NCBI RefSeq assembly: GCF_001766415.1
Contig: NZ_MKXO01000001.1
Coordinates: 1,054,001-1,118,000, forward strand
Direction of reading: 5' to 3'
From: Exiguobacterium aurantiacum
GTDB taxonomy: Bacteria; Bacillota; Bacilli; Exiguobacteriales; Exiguobacteriaceae
Length of the DNA: 64,000 bases
This document shows, piece after piece, positions 1-7,801 of the stretch (within the stretch, counting starts at the first letter, position 1; the number at the start of each line of letters is the position of its first letter). The position numbers and the translations under genes were made by a program. Under the pieces are notes generated by a model, which worked only from the letters and a program-made list of their open reading frames with translations, had not been told where the DNA came from and searched no databases.

Positions 1-354
1 TGACGCGAGCGTGGCGTCGATGACGGCGACGAGCAGTTTCTCATCGGTCTCGAGCGTCGGATTGACGGCGGCTTCTTGCAGTTCTCCGATCAGTTCGTGC
101 CGGTATAGGTCAGCACAAAAGACGAAGAAATGACCGTTGTCGACGACGTACTGCTGATTGCCGGCGATCTCGGCGAGGCGTGCCTTCTTCTCCGGGTCGG
201 TCACGCCGATAATCGAATACGCCTGGATGAAGCTCGACGTCGAAGCGCGCTGGGCACTCTCGACGATGAGACGGATCTGTTCGTCGGTCAGCGTCTCGTC
301 CGTGAACGAGCGGACGGAGCGGTGGTTCAGTAATGTTTCAATGATTTGATTCAT
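1..354 (-). CDS. NADPH-dependent nitroreductase/oxidoreductase (NfsA/NfrA type), N-terminal part
   Basis: Only the first 118 codons are in the window; the gene runs off the left edge. The protein begins MNQIIETLLNHRSVRSF, the N-terminus of NfsA/NfrA-type flavin nitroreductases, in which HRSVR contacts FMN. A following segment fits the family's first helices (QRASTSSFIQAYS, then GNQQYVVDNGHFFVFCADL). These enzymes are cytosolic FMN proteins that reduce nitro compounds, quinones or flavin with NAD(P)H. The ATG at 352-354 follows a GGGGGA ribosome site. A single-gene unit is likely, since the katA terminator lies upstream in the same orientation. Substrate cannot be told from this fragment. Confidence 0.8.
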   Translation of the reverse strand, partial: MNQIIETLLNHRSVRSFTDETLTDEQIRLIVESAQRASTSSFIQAYSIIGVTDPEKKARLAEIAGNQQYVVDNGHFFVFCADLYRHELIGELQEAAVNPTLETDEKLLVAVIDATLAS

Positions 355-454
355 GCAGCTTCCCCCTTTTTTCTTATCTTGGCATACGGGAAGACTCCCG
401 ACAATTTTGGAGGCTTTCACTCACGTTTGCACTTCGTAGAGTATCCACGGTAAA

Positions 455-488
455 CAAAAAAACAGAGATACGGTTAGGTATCTCTGTT
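455..488 (-). terminator. Intrinsic terminator of katA
   Basis: AACAGAGATA (461-470) pairs with TATCTCTGTT (479-488). On the minus strand the hairpin is followed by a T-rich run (plus-strand A run 455-460). It lies just past the katA stop. Confidence 0.8.
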
Positions 489-497
489 GCTGATGAT

Positions 498-1967
498 TTA
501 TTCCGTCACTTGACTCAAGAACGGCGTGATATCGACGTTCAATTCTTTCGAGAGGCGTTCCCCGAGGTCACGGTCAGCACGATAGAAGTTGCAGATCAAG
601 AGAAGGACCGTCTTCTCATGACGGACTTCTTTAATGTGGGCGACCAAGTTACGTACGAGACCATCTTTCTCGTCTTGCGAGTAGCGGCGGTACACTTCAC
701 CCGCTTGCCCGAAGTCGTTCGTCTTCTCGATTTTCTGACGACCCGTTACTCCTGAAATCGGTTGCTCGGTTTCGATATAAGCCGCATCCGGTTTCGGTGT
801 GTCCTCATAACGGTTCGGCTCGTAGTTGACCGGGCTCGTCTGTTGTTTGAACGGCATCGCGCCGTCACGTTGGTTGTTCGCTACTTGCGCGAACGGGCAG
901 TTGATCGGGAGTTGGAGATAGTTCGCCCCAATCCGGTAGCGTTGCGTATCCGAGTACGAGAACAAGCGACCTTGGAGCATCTTGTCTTCAGATGGTTGAA
1001 TACCAGGGACGAGCACACCCGGGTTGAAACCGACCGATTCCGTCTCCGCAAAGTAGTTGTCGACGTTTTTATTGAGCGTCATCGTACCGACGAGTTGGTA
1101 CGGGATGACGTCTTCGAACCAGTCTTTCGTCGCATCAAGCGGGTCGAAGTCGAAGTTGTCCATGTCGGCCGGGTCGAGGATTTGGACGTAAAGGTCCCAC
1201 TCCGGGAAGTCGCCTTCTTCGATTGAGTTGAACAAGTCGCGCGTCGCATGGTTGAAGTCTTCCGCTTGCACTTTGGCCGCTTCGTCCATCGATAAGTTTT
1301 TGATGCCTTGCTTCGGAACCCAACGGAGCTTTATGTACACCGTGTTCCCAAATTCGTTTACCCATTTGAACGAATGGACCGATGAACCGCGCATGTGACG
1401 GTACGACGCCGGGATGCCTTCATCACTGAACAAGTGAACGAGCATGCTCGTCGATTCCGGTGTGAGCGACATGAAGTCGAAGAAACGGTCCGGGTCTTGA
1501 AGGTTCGTCCGTGGGTCCGGTTTGAGCGAGTGGATCACGTCTGGGAACTTGATCGCATCACGGATGAAGAAGACCGGCAAGTTGTTTCCGACGAAGTCGT
1601 AGTTCCCTTCTTCGGTGTAGAACTTGACTGAGAATCCACGCGGGTCACGAAGCGTTTCCGGTGAACCGAGACCGTGGATGACCGTCGAGAAGCGGGCAAA
1701 AATTGGTGTTTCTTGACCAACTTCTTGCAAGAATTTGGCTTTCGTATATCGTTTCATGCTATTTTTAACTTTGAAGACACCGTGTGCTCCGGCACCACGG
1801 GCATGAACGACCCGCTCCGGCACGCGCTCACGGTCAAAGTGGGCGAGTTTCTCAATTAGCTGATAATCTTCGAGAAGCGTTGGGCCGCGGCGGCCGGCTG
1901 TGATGGAGTTGGCGTTGTCCCCGATTGGAACGCCTTGGTTAGTAGTTAGATGACGATGTTGATCCAT
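498..1967 (-). CDS. katA: Catalase, haem-containing, small-subunit clade
   Basis: This is a 489-residue monofunctional haem catalase, which converts 2 H2O2 to O2 and water in the cytosol. Visible active-site elements are the distal His55 in VVHARGAGAHG, Asn128 in YDFVGNNLPVFF, and the proximal haem ligand Tyr338 in RLFSYSDTQRYR. The length matches the small-subunit clade 3 enzymes such as Bacillus KatA. The ATG at 1967 follows AGGAGG. It appears monocistronic, with its own terminator at 455-488. A promoter with two PerR/Fur-like palindromes lies upstream, so peroxide derepression through PerR is the expected control (inferred from the boxes). Confidence 0.97.
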   Translation of the reverse strand: MDQHRHLTTNQGVPIGDNANSITAGRRGPTLLEDYQLIEKLAHFDRERVPERVVHARGAGAHGVFKVKNSMKRYTKAKFLQEVGQETPIFARFSTVIHGLGSPETLRDPRGFSVKFYTEEGNYDFVGNNLPVFFIRDAIKFPDVIHSLKPDPRTNLQDPDRFFDFMSLTPESTSMLVHLFSDEGIPASYRHMRGSSVHSFKWVNEFGNTVYIKLRWVPKQGIKNLSMDEAAKVQAEDFNHATRDLFNSIEEGDFPEWDLYVQILDPADMDNFDFDPLDATKDWFEDVIPYQLVGTMTLNKNVDNYFAETESVGFNPGVLVPGIQPSEDKMLQGRLFSYSDTQRYRIGANYLQLPINCPFAQVANNQRDGAMPFKQQTSPVNYEPNRYEDTPKPDAAYIETEQPISGVTGRQKIEKTNDFGQAGEVYRRYSQDEKDGLVRNLVAHIKEVRHEKTVLLLICNFYRADRDLGERLSKELNVDITPFLSQVTE

Positions 1968-1982
1968 ATTGTTGCCTCCTCT

Positions 1983-1997
1983 TAATAATCATTATTA
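1983..1997 (-). promoter_or_regulatory. PerR-like box 2 in katA leader
   Basis: TAATAATCATTATTA is a perfect 7-1-7 inverted repeat differing from the PerR consensus TTATAATNATTATAA at two symmetric positions. It lies just downstream of the predicted transcription start, a repressing position. Confidence 0.6.
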
Positions 1998-2005
1998 CTA
2001 AGTTA

Positions 2006-2034
2006 ATAATATTAAAAGATAATAATTATTACAA
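2006..2034 (-). promoter_or_regulatory. katA sigma-A promoter
   Basis: On the minus strand, -35 TTGTAA (2034-2029), a 17-bp spacer and -10 TATTAT (2011-2006) precede katA. PerR-like boxes overlap the -35/spacer and the start region. Confidence 0.6.
2017..2031 (-). promoter_or_regulatory. PerR/Fur-like box 1 over katA -35 region
   Basis: The 15 bp match a 7-1-7 Fur/PerR box with 2-3 mismatches. They contain the perfect 12-bp palindrome TAATAATTATTA (2020-2031) and overlap the katA -35 element. Confidence 0.5.
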
Positions 2035-2066
2035 ACAAAACGCTCGAGACGTCTCGAACGTTTTGT
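2035..2066 (-). terminator. Palindrome, probable terminator of the 2081-2668 gene
   Basis: ACAAAACG-c-TCGAGAC pairs with GTCTCGA-a-CGTTTTGT, a near-perfect 32-bp palindrome with one mismatch. It sits just after the stop of the upstream minus-strand gene and is followed there by an AT-rich but not pure T tract, so termination is likely but not certain. Confidence 0.5.
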
Positions 2067-2077
2067 AAGCGCTATTA
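2064..2077. promoter_or_regulatory. cre-like site
   Basis: TGTAAGCGCTATTA matches the CcpA consensus TGWNANCGNTNWCA at 13 of 14 positions. It lies about 100 bp upstream of katA, beyond the -35. Whether it acts on katA is unknown. Confidence 0.3.
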
Positions 2078-2080
2078 TTT

Positions 2081-2668
2081 TTAGGTGGTTCCATTCTTCT
2101 TTTTAATCTGCTCTTTCCGATGGATTTCTGTCACCAATAAGGCAGCGATGACCCCACCGAGCGATCCGGCAATTATATCGACCATCGTGTCATCGTTCCC
2201 GTTCCCTTGCATCGTCGTCCGTAACACAATGTCGGACGTGAACTCATACATCTCCCATAGCGCCGCGCCCGCCATCGAGAAGACGACGATGTAGACGAAG
2301 AGGAAGCGCTTCGGCATCTCGAGCCGGATGTCTTCATCGAGACGACTAAAGAAATCAAAGCCAAGAAACGCCAAAAACACCCCGCTCAACACGTGCAAAA
2401 ACGTGTCCCACCATCCGTTGCTGTATAACCCGACAATCGAACCCAAATATTGCGAGGCGAACAAGAAAATAATATAGGCGATTTTCATCTTGGCATCGAA
2501 CTCGGTTTTAAATATTTTCTCTAACATGAACGGAATCAGTCCCGAGACGATTCCCGCCCCGGCGACACTCGCGTTAAACCACTCCCCTTGAATGATTGAC
2601 GTGATGAGAATAATCCCCATGAACAAGACGAATCCGAATTCTAGCATACTTCCTCGTGTCAGCTTCAT
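2081..2668 (-). CDS. Integral membrane protein, YjdF/DUF2238-like
   Basis: A 195-residue protein made mostly of hydrophobic helices (about six segments). Polar motifs include NGWWDTFLHVLSG, ALWEMYEFTSD and GNGNDDTMVDIIAGSLGG, the pattern of the YjdF/DUF2238 inner-membrane family, whose function is not established. The ATG at 2666-2668 is chosen because AGAGGG lies at proper spacing; an upstream in-frame GTG at 2704 would add 12 basic residues but has a poorer site. It is divergent from the VOC gene, the two sharing about 150 bp. The family assignment is from pattern resemblance only. Confidence 0.7.
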   Translation of the reverse strand: MKLTRGSMLEFGFVLFMGIILITSIIQGEWFNASVAGAGIVSGLIPFMLEKIFKTEFDAKMKIAYIIFLFASQYLGSIVGLYSNGWWDTFLHVLSGVFLAFLGFDFFSRLDEDIRLEMPKRFLFVYIVVFSMAGAALWEMYEFTSDIVLRTTMQGNGNDDTMVDIIAGSLGGVIAALLVTEIHRKEQIKKKNGTT

Positions 2669-2763
2669 CTTCCGCACCCTCTTTCTCAGAAACTCTCTCT
2701 TCACTTATTCCCGTTTCCCTATCAGATTGAACAATCGAGCGGAGGCAGCCATCCTTTATCGAC

Positions 2764-2792
2764 TTGAAAAAAACGAACATATGTTCTATAAT
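2764..2792 (+). promoter_or_regulatory. sigma-A promoter of the VOC gene
   Basis: -35 TTGAAA (2764-2769), an exact 17-bp spacer and a perfect -10 TATAAT (2787-2792) lie 28 bp before the start codon. Confidence 0.8.
2774..2787 (+). promoter_or_regulatory. LexA (SOS) box in the VOC promoter
   Basis: CGAACATATGTTCT contains the perfect 12-bp palindrome GAACATATGTTC. It matches the Gram-positive LexA consensus CGAACRNRYGTTCG at all but the last base. It fills the spacer between -35 and -10, so bound LexA would block RNA polymerase. Confidence 0.6.
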
Positions 2793-2820
2793 TAAGAAAA
2801 TGATTCAAGGAGGAACTTGT

Positions 2821-3234
2821 ATGCCCATCCATCCGTACTTGAACTTCAATGGGAACTGTCGCGATGCCCTCGAGTTTTATGCACAAGTGTTCGGACAACC
2901 CACGCCTGATATCATGGCGTTCGGTGATCAGACTGGTTCGGACGGAGAGGCCGTACCTCAAGACATGGCCCATCTCGTCCTTCACGCTCGGCTCAATGTC
3001 CATGGAACATCGCTCATGTTTTCCGATGCGATGCCGGATGGTCCGGTCACGTTCGGTCAAAACATCACGCTTGCCGTCGTGACGGATGATTTGGACGCAA
3101 TCACTCGTGAGTTTTCTGCTCTATCTGTCAGTGGTCGTATTCTCATGCCGCTTCAGGAAACGTTTTGGAGCAGAGCTTACGGTTCGGTCGAGGATCGGTT
3201 TGGCGTCCAGTGGCAGTTCAGTCACGAGGTTTAA
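2821..3234 (+). CDS. VOC-superfamily protein, PhnB-like
   Basis: A 137-residue protein opening MPIHPYLNFNGNCRDALEFYAQVFG, the signature of PhnB/3-demethylubiquinone-like members of the vicinal-oxygen-chelate (glyoxalase/bleomycin-resistance) fold. GVQWQF near the C-terminus is also typical. The substrate of this subfamily is generally unknown, and no metal-ligand set is complete enough to claim lyase or resistance activity. The ATG at 2821 follows a perfect AAGGAGG at 2807-2813. It appears monocistronic, between a strong promoter carrying a LexA-like box and a bidirectional terminator. DNA-damage induction is therefore predicted, not shown. Confidence 0.85.
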   Translation: MPIHPYLNFNGNCRDALEFYAQVFGQPTPDIMAFGDQTGSDGEAVPQDMAHLVLHARLNVHGTSLMFSDAMPDGPVTFGQNITLAVVTDDLDAITREFSALSVSGRILMPLQETFWSRAYGSVEDRFGVQWQFSHEV

Positions 3235-3243
3235 TCATGACAA

Positions 3244-3272
3244 AGACCCTATCGCTTCACGCGATAGGGTCT
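3244..3272. terminator. Bidirectional terminator between VOC gene and yqeM
   Basis: AGACCCTATCGC (3244-3255) pairs perfectly with GCGATAGGGTCT (3261-3272) around a 5-nt loop, between two convergent stops. Confidence 0.8.
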
Positions 3273-3275
3273 CGT

Positions 3276-4001
3276 TTATTTCTGGGCGACGAAGAAAATC
3301 CGTTCGGCGTTTTGGCCCGGAGCTCGATCCGTGAAGTCGGCCGTGACCGATTTCACGTGGAAGCCGGCACCGATGAGCCATTGCATATACTGCCCTGGCT
3401 CATACGTCCGCTGTTCGTGCGTCTCTTCGACGCGTTCATACGTGCCATCCTCGAGCGCGACGAAAAACGTCAAATCGTGGATGACCGAGAGCGGCTTCTC
3501 ACCCGGGTCAGCGAACCAGATGTAAGAACAGTCTTCCCCGTTCGACGCGTACGTCTTCTGGTTGAAGAGCGTCTCCATCTTGTTCGGTGAATGGACGTCA
3601 AAGATGAACGTCCCGCCCGGCTTCAGCTGCTCATATACCGCCTCGAACGTGTCGACAACGTCGGCCTCGTCTGCAAGGTAGCAAAGCGAGTCACAAAGGA
3701 TCGTCACGGCATCGACCGGAGCCGGCAGTTCGAGCTCACGCATGTCTTGTTGCCAGAGCGGCAGCGTGACGCCCGCTTCGAGCGCTTTCTCTTGGGCGAC
3801 TTCGAGCATTGACTCAGATAAGTCGAGACCGATCGTGTCGTAATGCTCGGCCAGCCGGATCGTCGCTGAGCCCGTCCCGCATCCGACGTCGGCAAGCGAT
3901 GCACCGTCCGCGACGTGGCGCCGCACGAACGCGACCCAATCCGCGTACGGGGCATCTTTCATCAACTCATCGTATACGTAGGCGAACCCTTCGTACGTCA
4001 T
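3276..4001 (-). CDS. yqeM: Class I SAM-dependent methyltransferase YqeM
   Basis: A 241-residue Rossmann-fold methyltransferase. Motif I LADVGCGTGSATIRLAEH binds S-adenosylmethionine, followed by the acidic GLDLSESML and VTILCDSLCYL. It is the last gene of the yqeG-yqeH-aroE-yhbY-nadD-yqeK-rsfS-yqeM series, the same order as in Bacillus, which is why the name YqeM is used. The methyl acceptor is unknown. The start overlaps the rsfS stop by one base (TAATG), implying translational coupling. A terminator follows at 3244-3272. Confidence 0.88.
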   Translation of the reverse strand: MTYEGFAYVYDELMKDAPYADWVAFVRRHVADGASLADVGCGTGSATIRLAEHYDTIGLDLSESMLEVAQEKALEAGVTLPLWQQDMRELELPAPVDAVTILCDSLCYLADEADVVDTFEAVYEQLKPGGTFIFDVHSPNKMETLFNQKTYASNGEDCSYIWFADPGEKPLSVIHDLTFFVALEDGTYERVEETHEQRTYEPGQYMQWLIGAGFHVKSVTADFTDRAPGQNAERIFFVAQK

Positions 4002-4348
4002 TAGCCGACTTCCACGTCGACGTGCGGCGCGTCAGCCCATAATTTTTCAAGGTTGTAGTAGTCACGGTCGTCACGGTGGAAGATGTGGACGACGACGTTT
4101 TCGAGGTCAGCGAGCACCCAACGTGCCGAGTCCATACCTTCGAATTTTTTAAGCGGCAAATCGTTCTCGCCCGCCACGTCTTTGATTTCACGTGCGATCG
4201 CTTCGACTTGCTTCTCTGAGTTACCGTGGCAGATGACGAAATAATCGGCGATCGGTGAGATACCTTCCATGTCGAGGACGACGATGTCTTCCCCACGTTT
4301 ATCGTCAACAGCTTTTACAATCAATTCAAGTTCTTCTTTTACAGTCAT
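4001..4348 (-). CDS. rsfS: Ribosomal silencing factor RsfS
   Basis: A 115-residue protein of the RsfS/Iojap family, which binds ribosomal protein L14 on the 50S subunit and blocks subunit joining in starvation. Family hallmarks are DIVVLDMEGISPIADYFVICHGNSEKQVEAIA and, near the C-terminus, the WVLADLENVVVHIFHRDDRDYYNLEKLW segment ending in the usual LW. ATG at 4348 follows AGGAGGG. It lies directly after yqeK (10-bp gap) and is coupled to yqeM. Confidence 0.95.
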   Translation of the reverse strand: MTVKEELELIVKAVDDKRGEDIVVLDMEGISPIADYFVICHGNSEKQVEAIAREIKDVAGENDLPLKKFEGMDSARWVLADLENVVVHIFHRDDRDYYNLEKLWADAPHVDVEVG

Positions 4349-4358
4349 ATAGACCCTC

Positions 4359-4916
4359 CTAAGGTGTGTTCAAATAATAGTTATATGTCGTAATCGTCTG
4401 CGGGAAAATCCGCACCGACTTCTTCAATAAATAGTTAATCGTATGGCGCAGTGTCGCGACGACGGCCGCTTCAAGTGAAACGTCTGCCAAATCGCGCAAC
4501 ACGTCGACACCGGGATACCGACGATTCGGTTCAATCGCATCCGCGACAAATAAAATTTGATCGAGGCGCGACATGCCGGGTTCGCCGGTCGTGTGGTTTT
4601 TGATGGCCGATATGACTTCAGCGTCGAGGTCGTAGGCGCGGTCTAACAAGACCGCTCCGACCGGCGCATGAAGCAGTTCGTCATCAAACTCGAGCAACAA
4701 CGGGTCGAGATGCTCGTCTAAGACGATTTGACGCATCTCGTCACGGTCATGGTACTTCGCATAATCGTGCAACATTGCCGCGAGCCGGGCCTGGTCCACG
4801 TCTTCTCCGTACGTTCGGGCGAGACGTTCTGCCGTCTCGACGACACCGAGCGTATGGATGTACCGTTTCTCAGGCAACGTTCGTTCAATCAATGCCTGTG
4901 CTTGTTCATACGTCAT
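4359..4916 (-). CDS. yqeK: HD-domain hydrolase YqeK (diadenosine tetraphosphatase family)
   Basis: A 185-residue HD-superfamily protein with the metal-binding motifs HTLGVVETAE, AAMLHDYAKYH, HAPVGAVLL and KNHTTGEPGMSRLDQILFVADAIEPNR. In other Firmicutes YqeK cleaves Ap4A symmetrically to ADP; that activity is assigned here by family. The start is the ATG at 4916, with AGGAG upstream and an 11-bp overlap with the nadD end. An open frame continues upstream inside nadD but lacks family resemblance there. The nadD-yqeK-rsfS neighbourhood is conserved in Bacillales. Confidence 0.93.
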   Translation of the reverse strand: MTYEQAQALIERTLPEKRYIHTLGVVETAERLARTYGEDVDQARLAAMLHDYAKYHDRDEMRQIVLDEHLDPLLLEFDDELLHAPVGAVLLDRAYDLDAEVISAIKNHTTGEPGMSRLDQILFVADAIEPNRRYPGVDVLRDLADVSLEAAVVATLRHTINYLLKKSVRIFPQTITTYNYYLNTP

Positions 4917-5475
4917 ACAAATCGTGCTCCTTGATATAAGTTTCGACTTCACATGGGACGAGATACGTGATCGACTTGTTCCGCTTCGCACGTTCCCGAA
5001 TGTCGGTCGACGAGATCTCAAGCTGCGGCATGTCGATCGTACGGACGTCAGCTCGGCTCGGGATCCGGTAACGACTTCCGGGCCGTGCGACCGCACCGAA
5101 CGTCACGAGCGTAGTCAGCGTCTCATAATCATGCCACTTCTCGAGCGCGTCGAGTGAATCGGCCCCGATCAAGAAGAAGAACGTGTCAGCCGGATACTGC
5201 TCCCGCAACCGTTTCATCGTCTCGACCGTGTAGGACGGTTCAGCTCGTTCGAACTCGATCAAGTTGAGCTTGAAATCCGGGTGACCGGAGATGGCCCGCC
5301 GCGTCATCTCAATCCGGTCGTCCGCCCGGCTGAACCCGGCCTTATGGGGCGGAATCGCTGCCGGTAAGAACCAGACCTCGTCGAGCTCGAGTTGTTCTCT
5401 CGCCTGCTCGGCAATCAACAGATGACCGAGATGCGGCGGGTCGAACGTGCCCCCCATCAGCCCGATGCGACTCAT
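4906..5475 (-). CDS. nadD: Nicotinate-nucleotide adenylyltransferase
   Basis: A 189-residue NadD, which makes deamido-NAD from nicotinate mononucleotide and ATP in NAD synthesis. The nucleotidyltransferase motif GGTFDPPHLGHL lies at residues 8-19, and ISSTDIRER near residue 153 completes the ATP site. FFLIGADSLDALEKWHDYE is family-specific. The start ATG overlaps the end of yhbY by 4 bp, and the end overlaps yqeK by 11 bp, so all three are likely co-translated. Confidence 0.97.
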   Translation of the reverse strand: MSRIGLMGGTFDPPHLGHLLIAEQAREQLELDEVWFLPAAIPPHKAGFSRADDRIEMTRRAISGHPDFKLNLIEFERAEPSYTVETMKRLREQYPADTFFFLIGADSLDALEKWHDYETLTTLVTFGAVARPGSRYRIPSRADVRTIDMPQLEISSTDIRERAKRNKSITYLVPCEVETYIKEHDLYDV

Positions 5476-5768
5476 GGAAGCTTGATTTGGCGATTCTCTT
5501 TCTCTTTCGCCTGTTTGTACAAGACGATGACTTTTCCAATGACTTGAACGACTTCTGCCTTCGTTCCTTCAGCCAACTCTCCAGCCACGTCTTTCGGCGT
5601 GTCGAGACAGTTTTGAAGAACTTGGACTTTTAACAGTTCACGCTTTTCGAGCGCATCGCCGATGTCTTTGCACATCGCTTCACTGACGCCGTTTTTTCCG
5701 ACTTGGTAGATGGCCGAGAGGTTGTGTGCCTCGGCGCGTAAAAATCGCTTCTGTTTACCTGATAACAT
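5472..5768 (-). CDS. yhbY: CRM-domain RNA-binding protein YhbY/YqeI
   Basis: A 98-residue single CRM domain. L..KQKRFLRAEAHNLSAIYQVGKNGVSEAM and the C-terminal VVQVIGKVIVLYKQ are the YhbY signature; the family associates with pre-50S particles. The GKNGVS loop corresponds to the conserved GxxG RNA-binding loop. ATG at 5768 follows GGAGG. It lies 5 bp after aroE and overlaps nadD by 4 bp. Confidence 0.95.
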   Translation of the reverse strand: MLSGKQKRFLRAEAHNLSAIYQVGKNGVSEAMCKDIGDALEKRELLKVQVLQNCLDTPKDVAGELAEGTKAEVVQVIGKVIVLYKQAKEKENRQIKLP

Positions 5769-5773
5769 TATTT

Positions 5774-6559
5774 TTATTCCTCCAATAAGCTTTCAATTAA
5801 CTTCATTCCGACAATTTGATCCGGTTTCACACCTGTCCAGCGTTCGAACGCCAACGCTCCCTGCCCGACGAACATGGCAGTCCCGTTCACGGTTTTACCG
5901 CCTCGGATTGTGGCGTCGCTTAAAAACGGTGTGACGAGTGGACGATATATGATATCACAAATGACGGTGTTTTGTCGTAATCCATTTAACGGAAGCGGTG
6001 ATTGTACCCCATCCATGCCGACCGATGTCGTTTGGATGATGACGTCGTAGCAGGCGACGTCGACATCACCGAGCGGTTGTGACTCGATGCCGAACGTCTT
6101 CGCGAGACGCTCGGCCCGGTCGATCGTCCGGTTCGTGACCGTGACGTTTCGGGTCGGCAACGCGCTGATGATCCCGCGTGCCGCTCCACCCGCCCCGATG
6201 ACGAGCACACGACCAGACCAGTCGGTGTACGGGTCGAGTGCGGTCACAAGACCGACGCCATCCGTATTCGCGCCGATCAAACGGCCGTCCCGCTTATAGA
6301 CGGTGTTGACGGCACCGGCCGACTTGGCTGAGTCCTCCAAGTCGTCTAACAACGGGATGACCGCTTCCTTGTACGGGATCGTGACGTTGAACCCGTCATA
6401 GTCCCCGTCCCGCATCGACTGAAACAATGGGGCGAGCTCGTCCGCTGTGACGTCGAGCGCGTCATACCGCCCGAAAAGCCCAGACGCTCTCAGCCACTGC
6501 TCGTGCAGGGAGGGAGAGAGCGAATGAGCGATTGGGTGACCGATGACGGCCAGTCTCAT
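5774..6559 (-). CDS. aroE: Shikimate dehydrogenase (NADP+)
   Basis: A 261-residue AroE, which reduces 3-dehydroshikimate to shikimate in aromatic amino-acid synthesis. Shikimate-site motifs are HSLSPSLHEQW, NVTIPYKEAV (catalytic Lys) and GANTDGVGL. The nucleotide fold carries GAGGAARGI and NRTIDRAE. The ATG at 6559 overlaps the yqeH stop by 4 bp and starts the family-typical MRLAVIGHPIAHS; the longer upstream frame lies inside yqeH and is not family sequence. Confidence 0.97.
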   Translation of the reverse strand: MRLAVIGHPIAHSLSPSLHEQWLRASGLFGRYDALDVTADELAPLFQSMRDGDYDGFNVTIPYKEAVIPLLDDLEDSAKSAGAVNTVYKRDGRLIGANTDGVGLVTALDPYTDWSGRVLVIGAGGAARGIISALPTRNVTVTNRTIDRAERLAKTFGIESQPLGDVDVACYDVIIQTTSVGMDGVQSPLPLNGLRQNTVICDIIYRPLVTPFLSDATIRGGKTVNGTAMFVGQGALAFERWTGVKPDQIVGMKLIESLLEE

Positions 6560-7668
6560 ACGAGCGCCTCGCGTAATGTGACGACGACTCCTTTTGGTGC
6601 CCAAGCGGCAATCCGTCCACCTTTTCCGTGGATGGCGACCCAACCGAGTCCGCTAAAGACGATATCCGTCTTGACGCCGTCACGGAGACTAAATTCATGA
6701 CGCACGAGCGGCGGCAACAATTGCAACGTCTTCTCGTTCGGCGGGTTAAGCATTTTGCCGATATGGTTTTCATAAAGCTCATCTGCTTTGTCGAGCTTCG
6801 TCCGGTGTGTCTTCAACTCGTTCGACATGTAGACGACGAATGAACGTTTATTGCCTTCCAGATAATCGAGACGAGCCAGACCACCAAAGAAGAGTGTTTG
6901 CTGCGGGTTCAATTGGAACACGTGCGGCTTGATCTCTTTTTTAGGTGTGATCGTCTTCAAATCGCGCGCGTCGACGTAATGCGCCATTTGATGGCGGTTG
7001 ATGATCCCTGGCGTATCGTACAGGTTCGCATCATCGTCGAGCGGGACGTCGATCAAGTCGAGCGTCGTTCCCGGGAAATGACTGACGGTGATGATCGCTT
7101 CATCTTCAGCACCGAAGCGCTTGATGATTTGGTTGATGAGTGTCGATTTCCCGACGTTCGTACAACCGACGACGTAGACGTCTTTCCCTTTGCGATAGTA
7201 CTCGATCTTCTCTGCTAATTCGTCGATGCCGTGACCTTTTTTAGCGCTGATCAAATGGACATCGACCGGCGTCAAGCCAAGTTCTTTCGCCTCGGTCTTC
7301 ATCCAGTTGGCCATACGGTTCGGGTTGACCGACTTCGGCAGTAGATCGACTTTGTTCCCGACTAACAAGACATCGTTCGATCCGACCGAACGTTGAAGTC
7401 CCGGGAGCCAGCTTCCGTTGAAATCAAAAATATCGACGATTTTGATGACGAGCGCTTCTTTGGCGCTGATCCCGTTCAAGATGCGCAAGAAGTCATCGTC
7501 CGTCAATTCGACGTCTTGGATCTGGTTGTAATGCTTCAATTTGAAGCAGCGTTGGCAAATGACGATCTCGCGATCCAGTGCCGATTTTGGTGCATAACCG
7601 ACTGCTGTCGGGTCTTCTGTTTGAATGAGAACGCCGCAACCGGCGCAATAACGTTTCGTTTCTTCCAT
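6556..7668 (-). CDS. yqeH: Ribosome biogenesis GTPase YqeH, circularly permuted
   Basis: A 370-residue YqeH, needed for 30S assembly in Bacillus. An N-terminal zinc finger uses Cys8, Cys11, Cys38 and Cys41. GTPase motifs occur in permuted order: VGNKVDLLP (G4), LISAKKGHG (G5), GCTNVGKSTL (G1), FPGTTLD (G2) and DTPG (G3). A basic C-terminal RNA-binding domain follows. ATG at 7668. A 133-bp gap separates it from yqeG and holds no obvious terminator, so the two may share a transcript. Confidence 0.97.
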   Translation of the reverse strand: MEETKRYCAGCGVLIQTEDPTAVGYAPKSALDREIVICQRCFKLKHYNQIQDVELTDDDFLRILNGISAKEALVIKIVDIFDFNGSWLPGLQRSVGSNDVLLVGNKVDLLPKSVNPNRMANWMKTEAKELGLTPVDVHLISAKKGHGIDELAEKIEYYRKGKDVYVVGCTNVGKSTLINQIIKRFGAEDEAIITVSHFPGTTLDLIDVPLDDDANLYDTPGIINRHQMAHYVDARDLKTITPKKEIKPHVFQLNPQQTLFFGGLARLDYLEGNKRSFVVYMSNELKTHRTKLDKADELYENHIGKMLNPPNEKTLQLLPPLVRHEFSLRDGVKTDIVFSGLGWVAIHGKGGRIAAWAPKGVVVTLREALV

Positions 7669-7801
7669 ATTCGTATGTGCTGTCCTTTAAGTTTCCTCTT
7701 CTTCATTCTTCGTAGCGCCTCGCCGCTACTCCTGAAGCGTTAATTCCGACGTCTTACGCGCCGTACAAGACAGCCTCCTTCTTCCTATGCGTTCGAGGCC
7801 C

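Noticed and set aside
762-1226. 154-codon open frame antisense to katA
   Set aside because: It is a high-GC shadow of a strongly supported catalase. Its Arg/Val-rich, low-complexity translation and lack of a ribosome site argue against coding.
4917-5096. Longer YqeK starting within nadD
   Set aside because: The extra 60 residues are a basic shadow of nadD codons. The ATG at 4916 has an AGGAG site and matches the family start.
7711-7745. Hairpin GTAGCG/CGCTAC between yqeG and yqeH as a terminator
   Set aside because: The stem is only 6 bp with no T tract on either strand, so read-through from yqeG is assumed.
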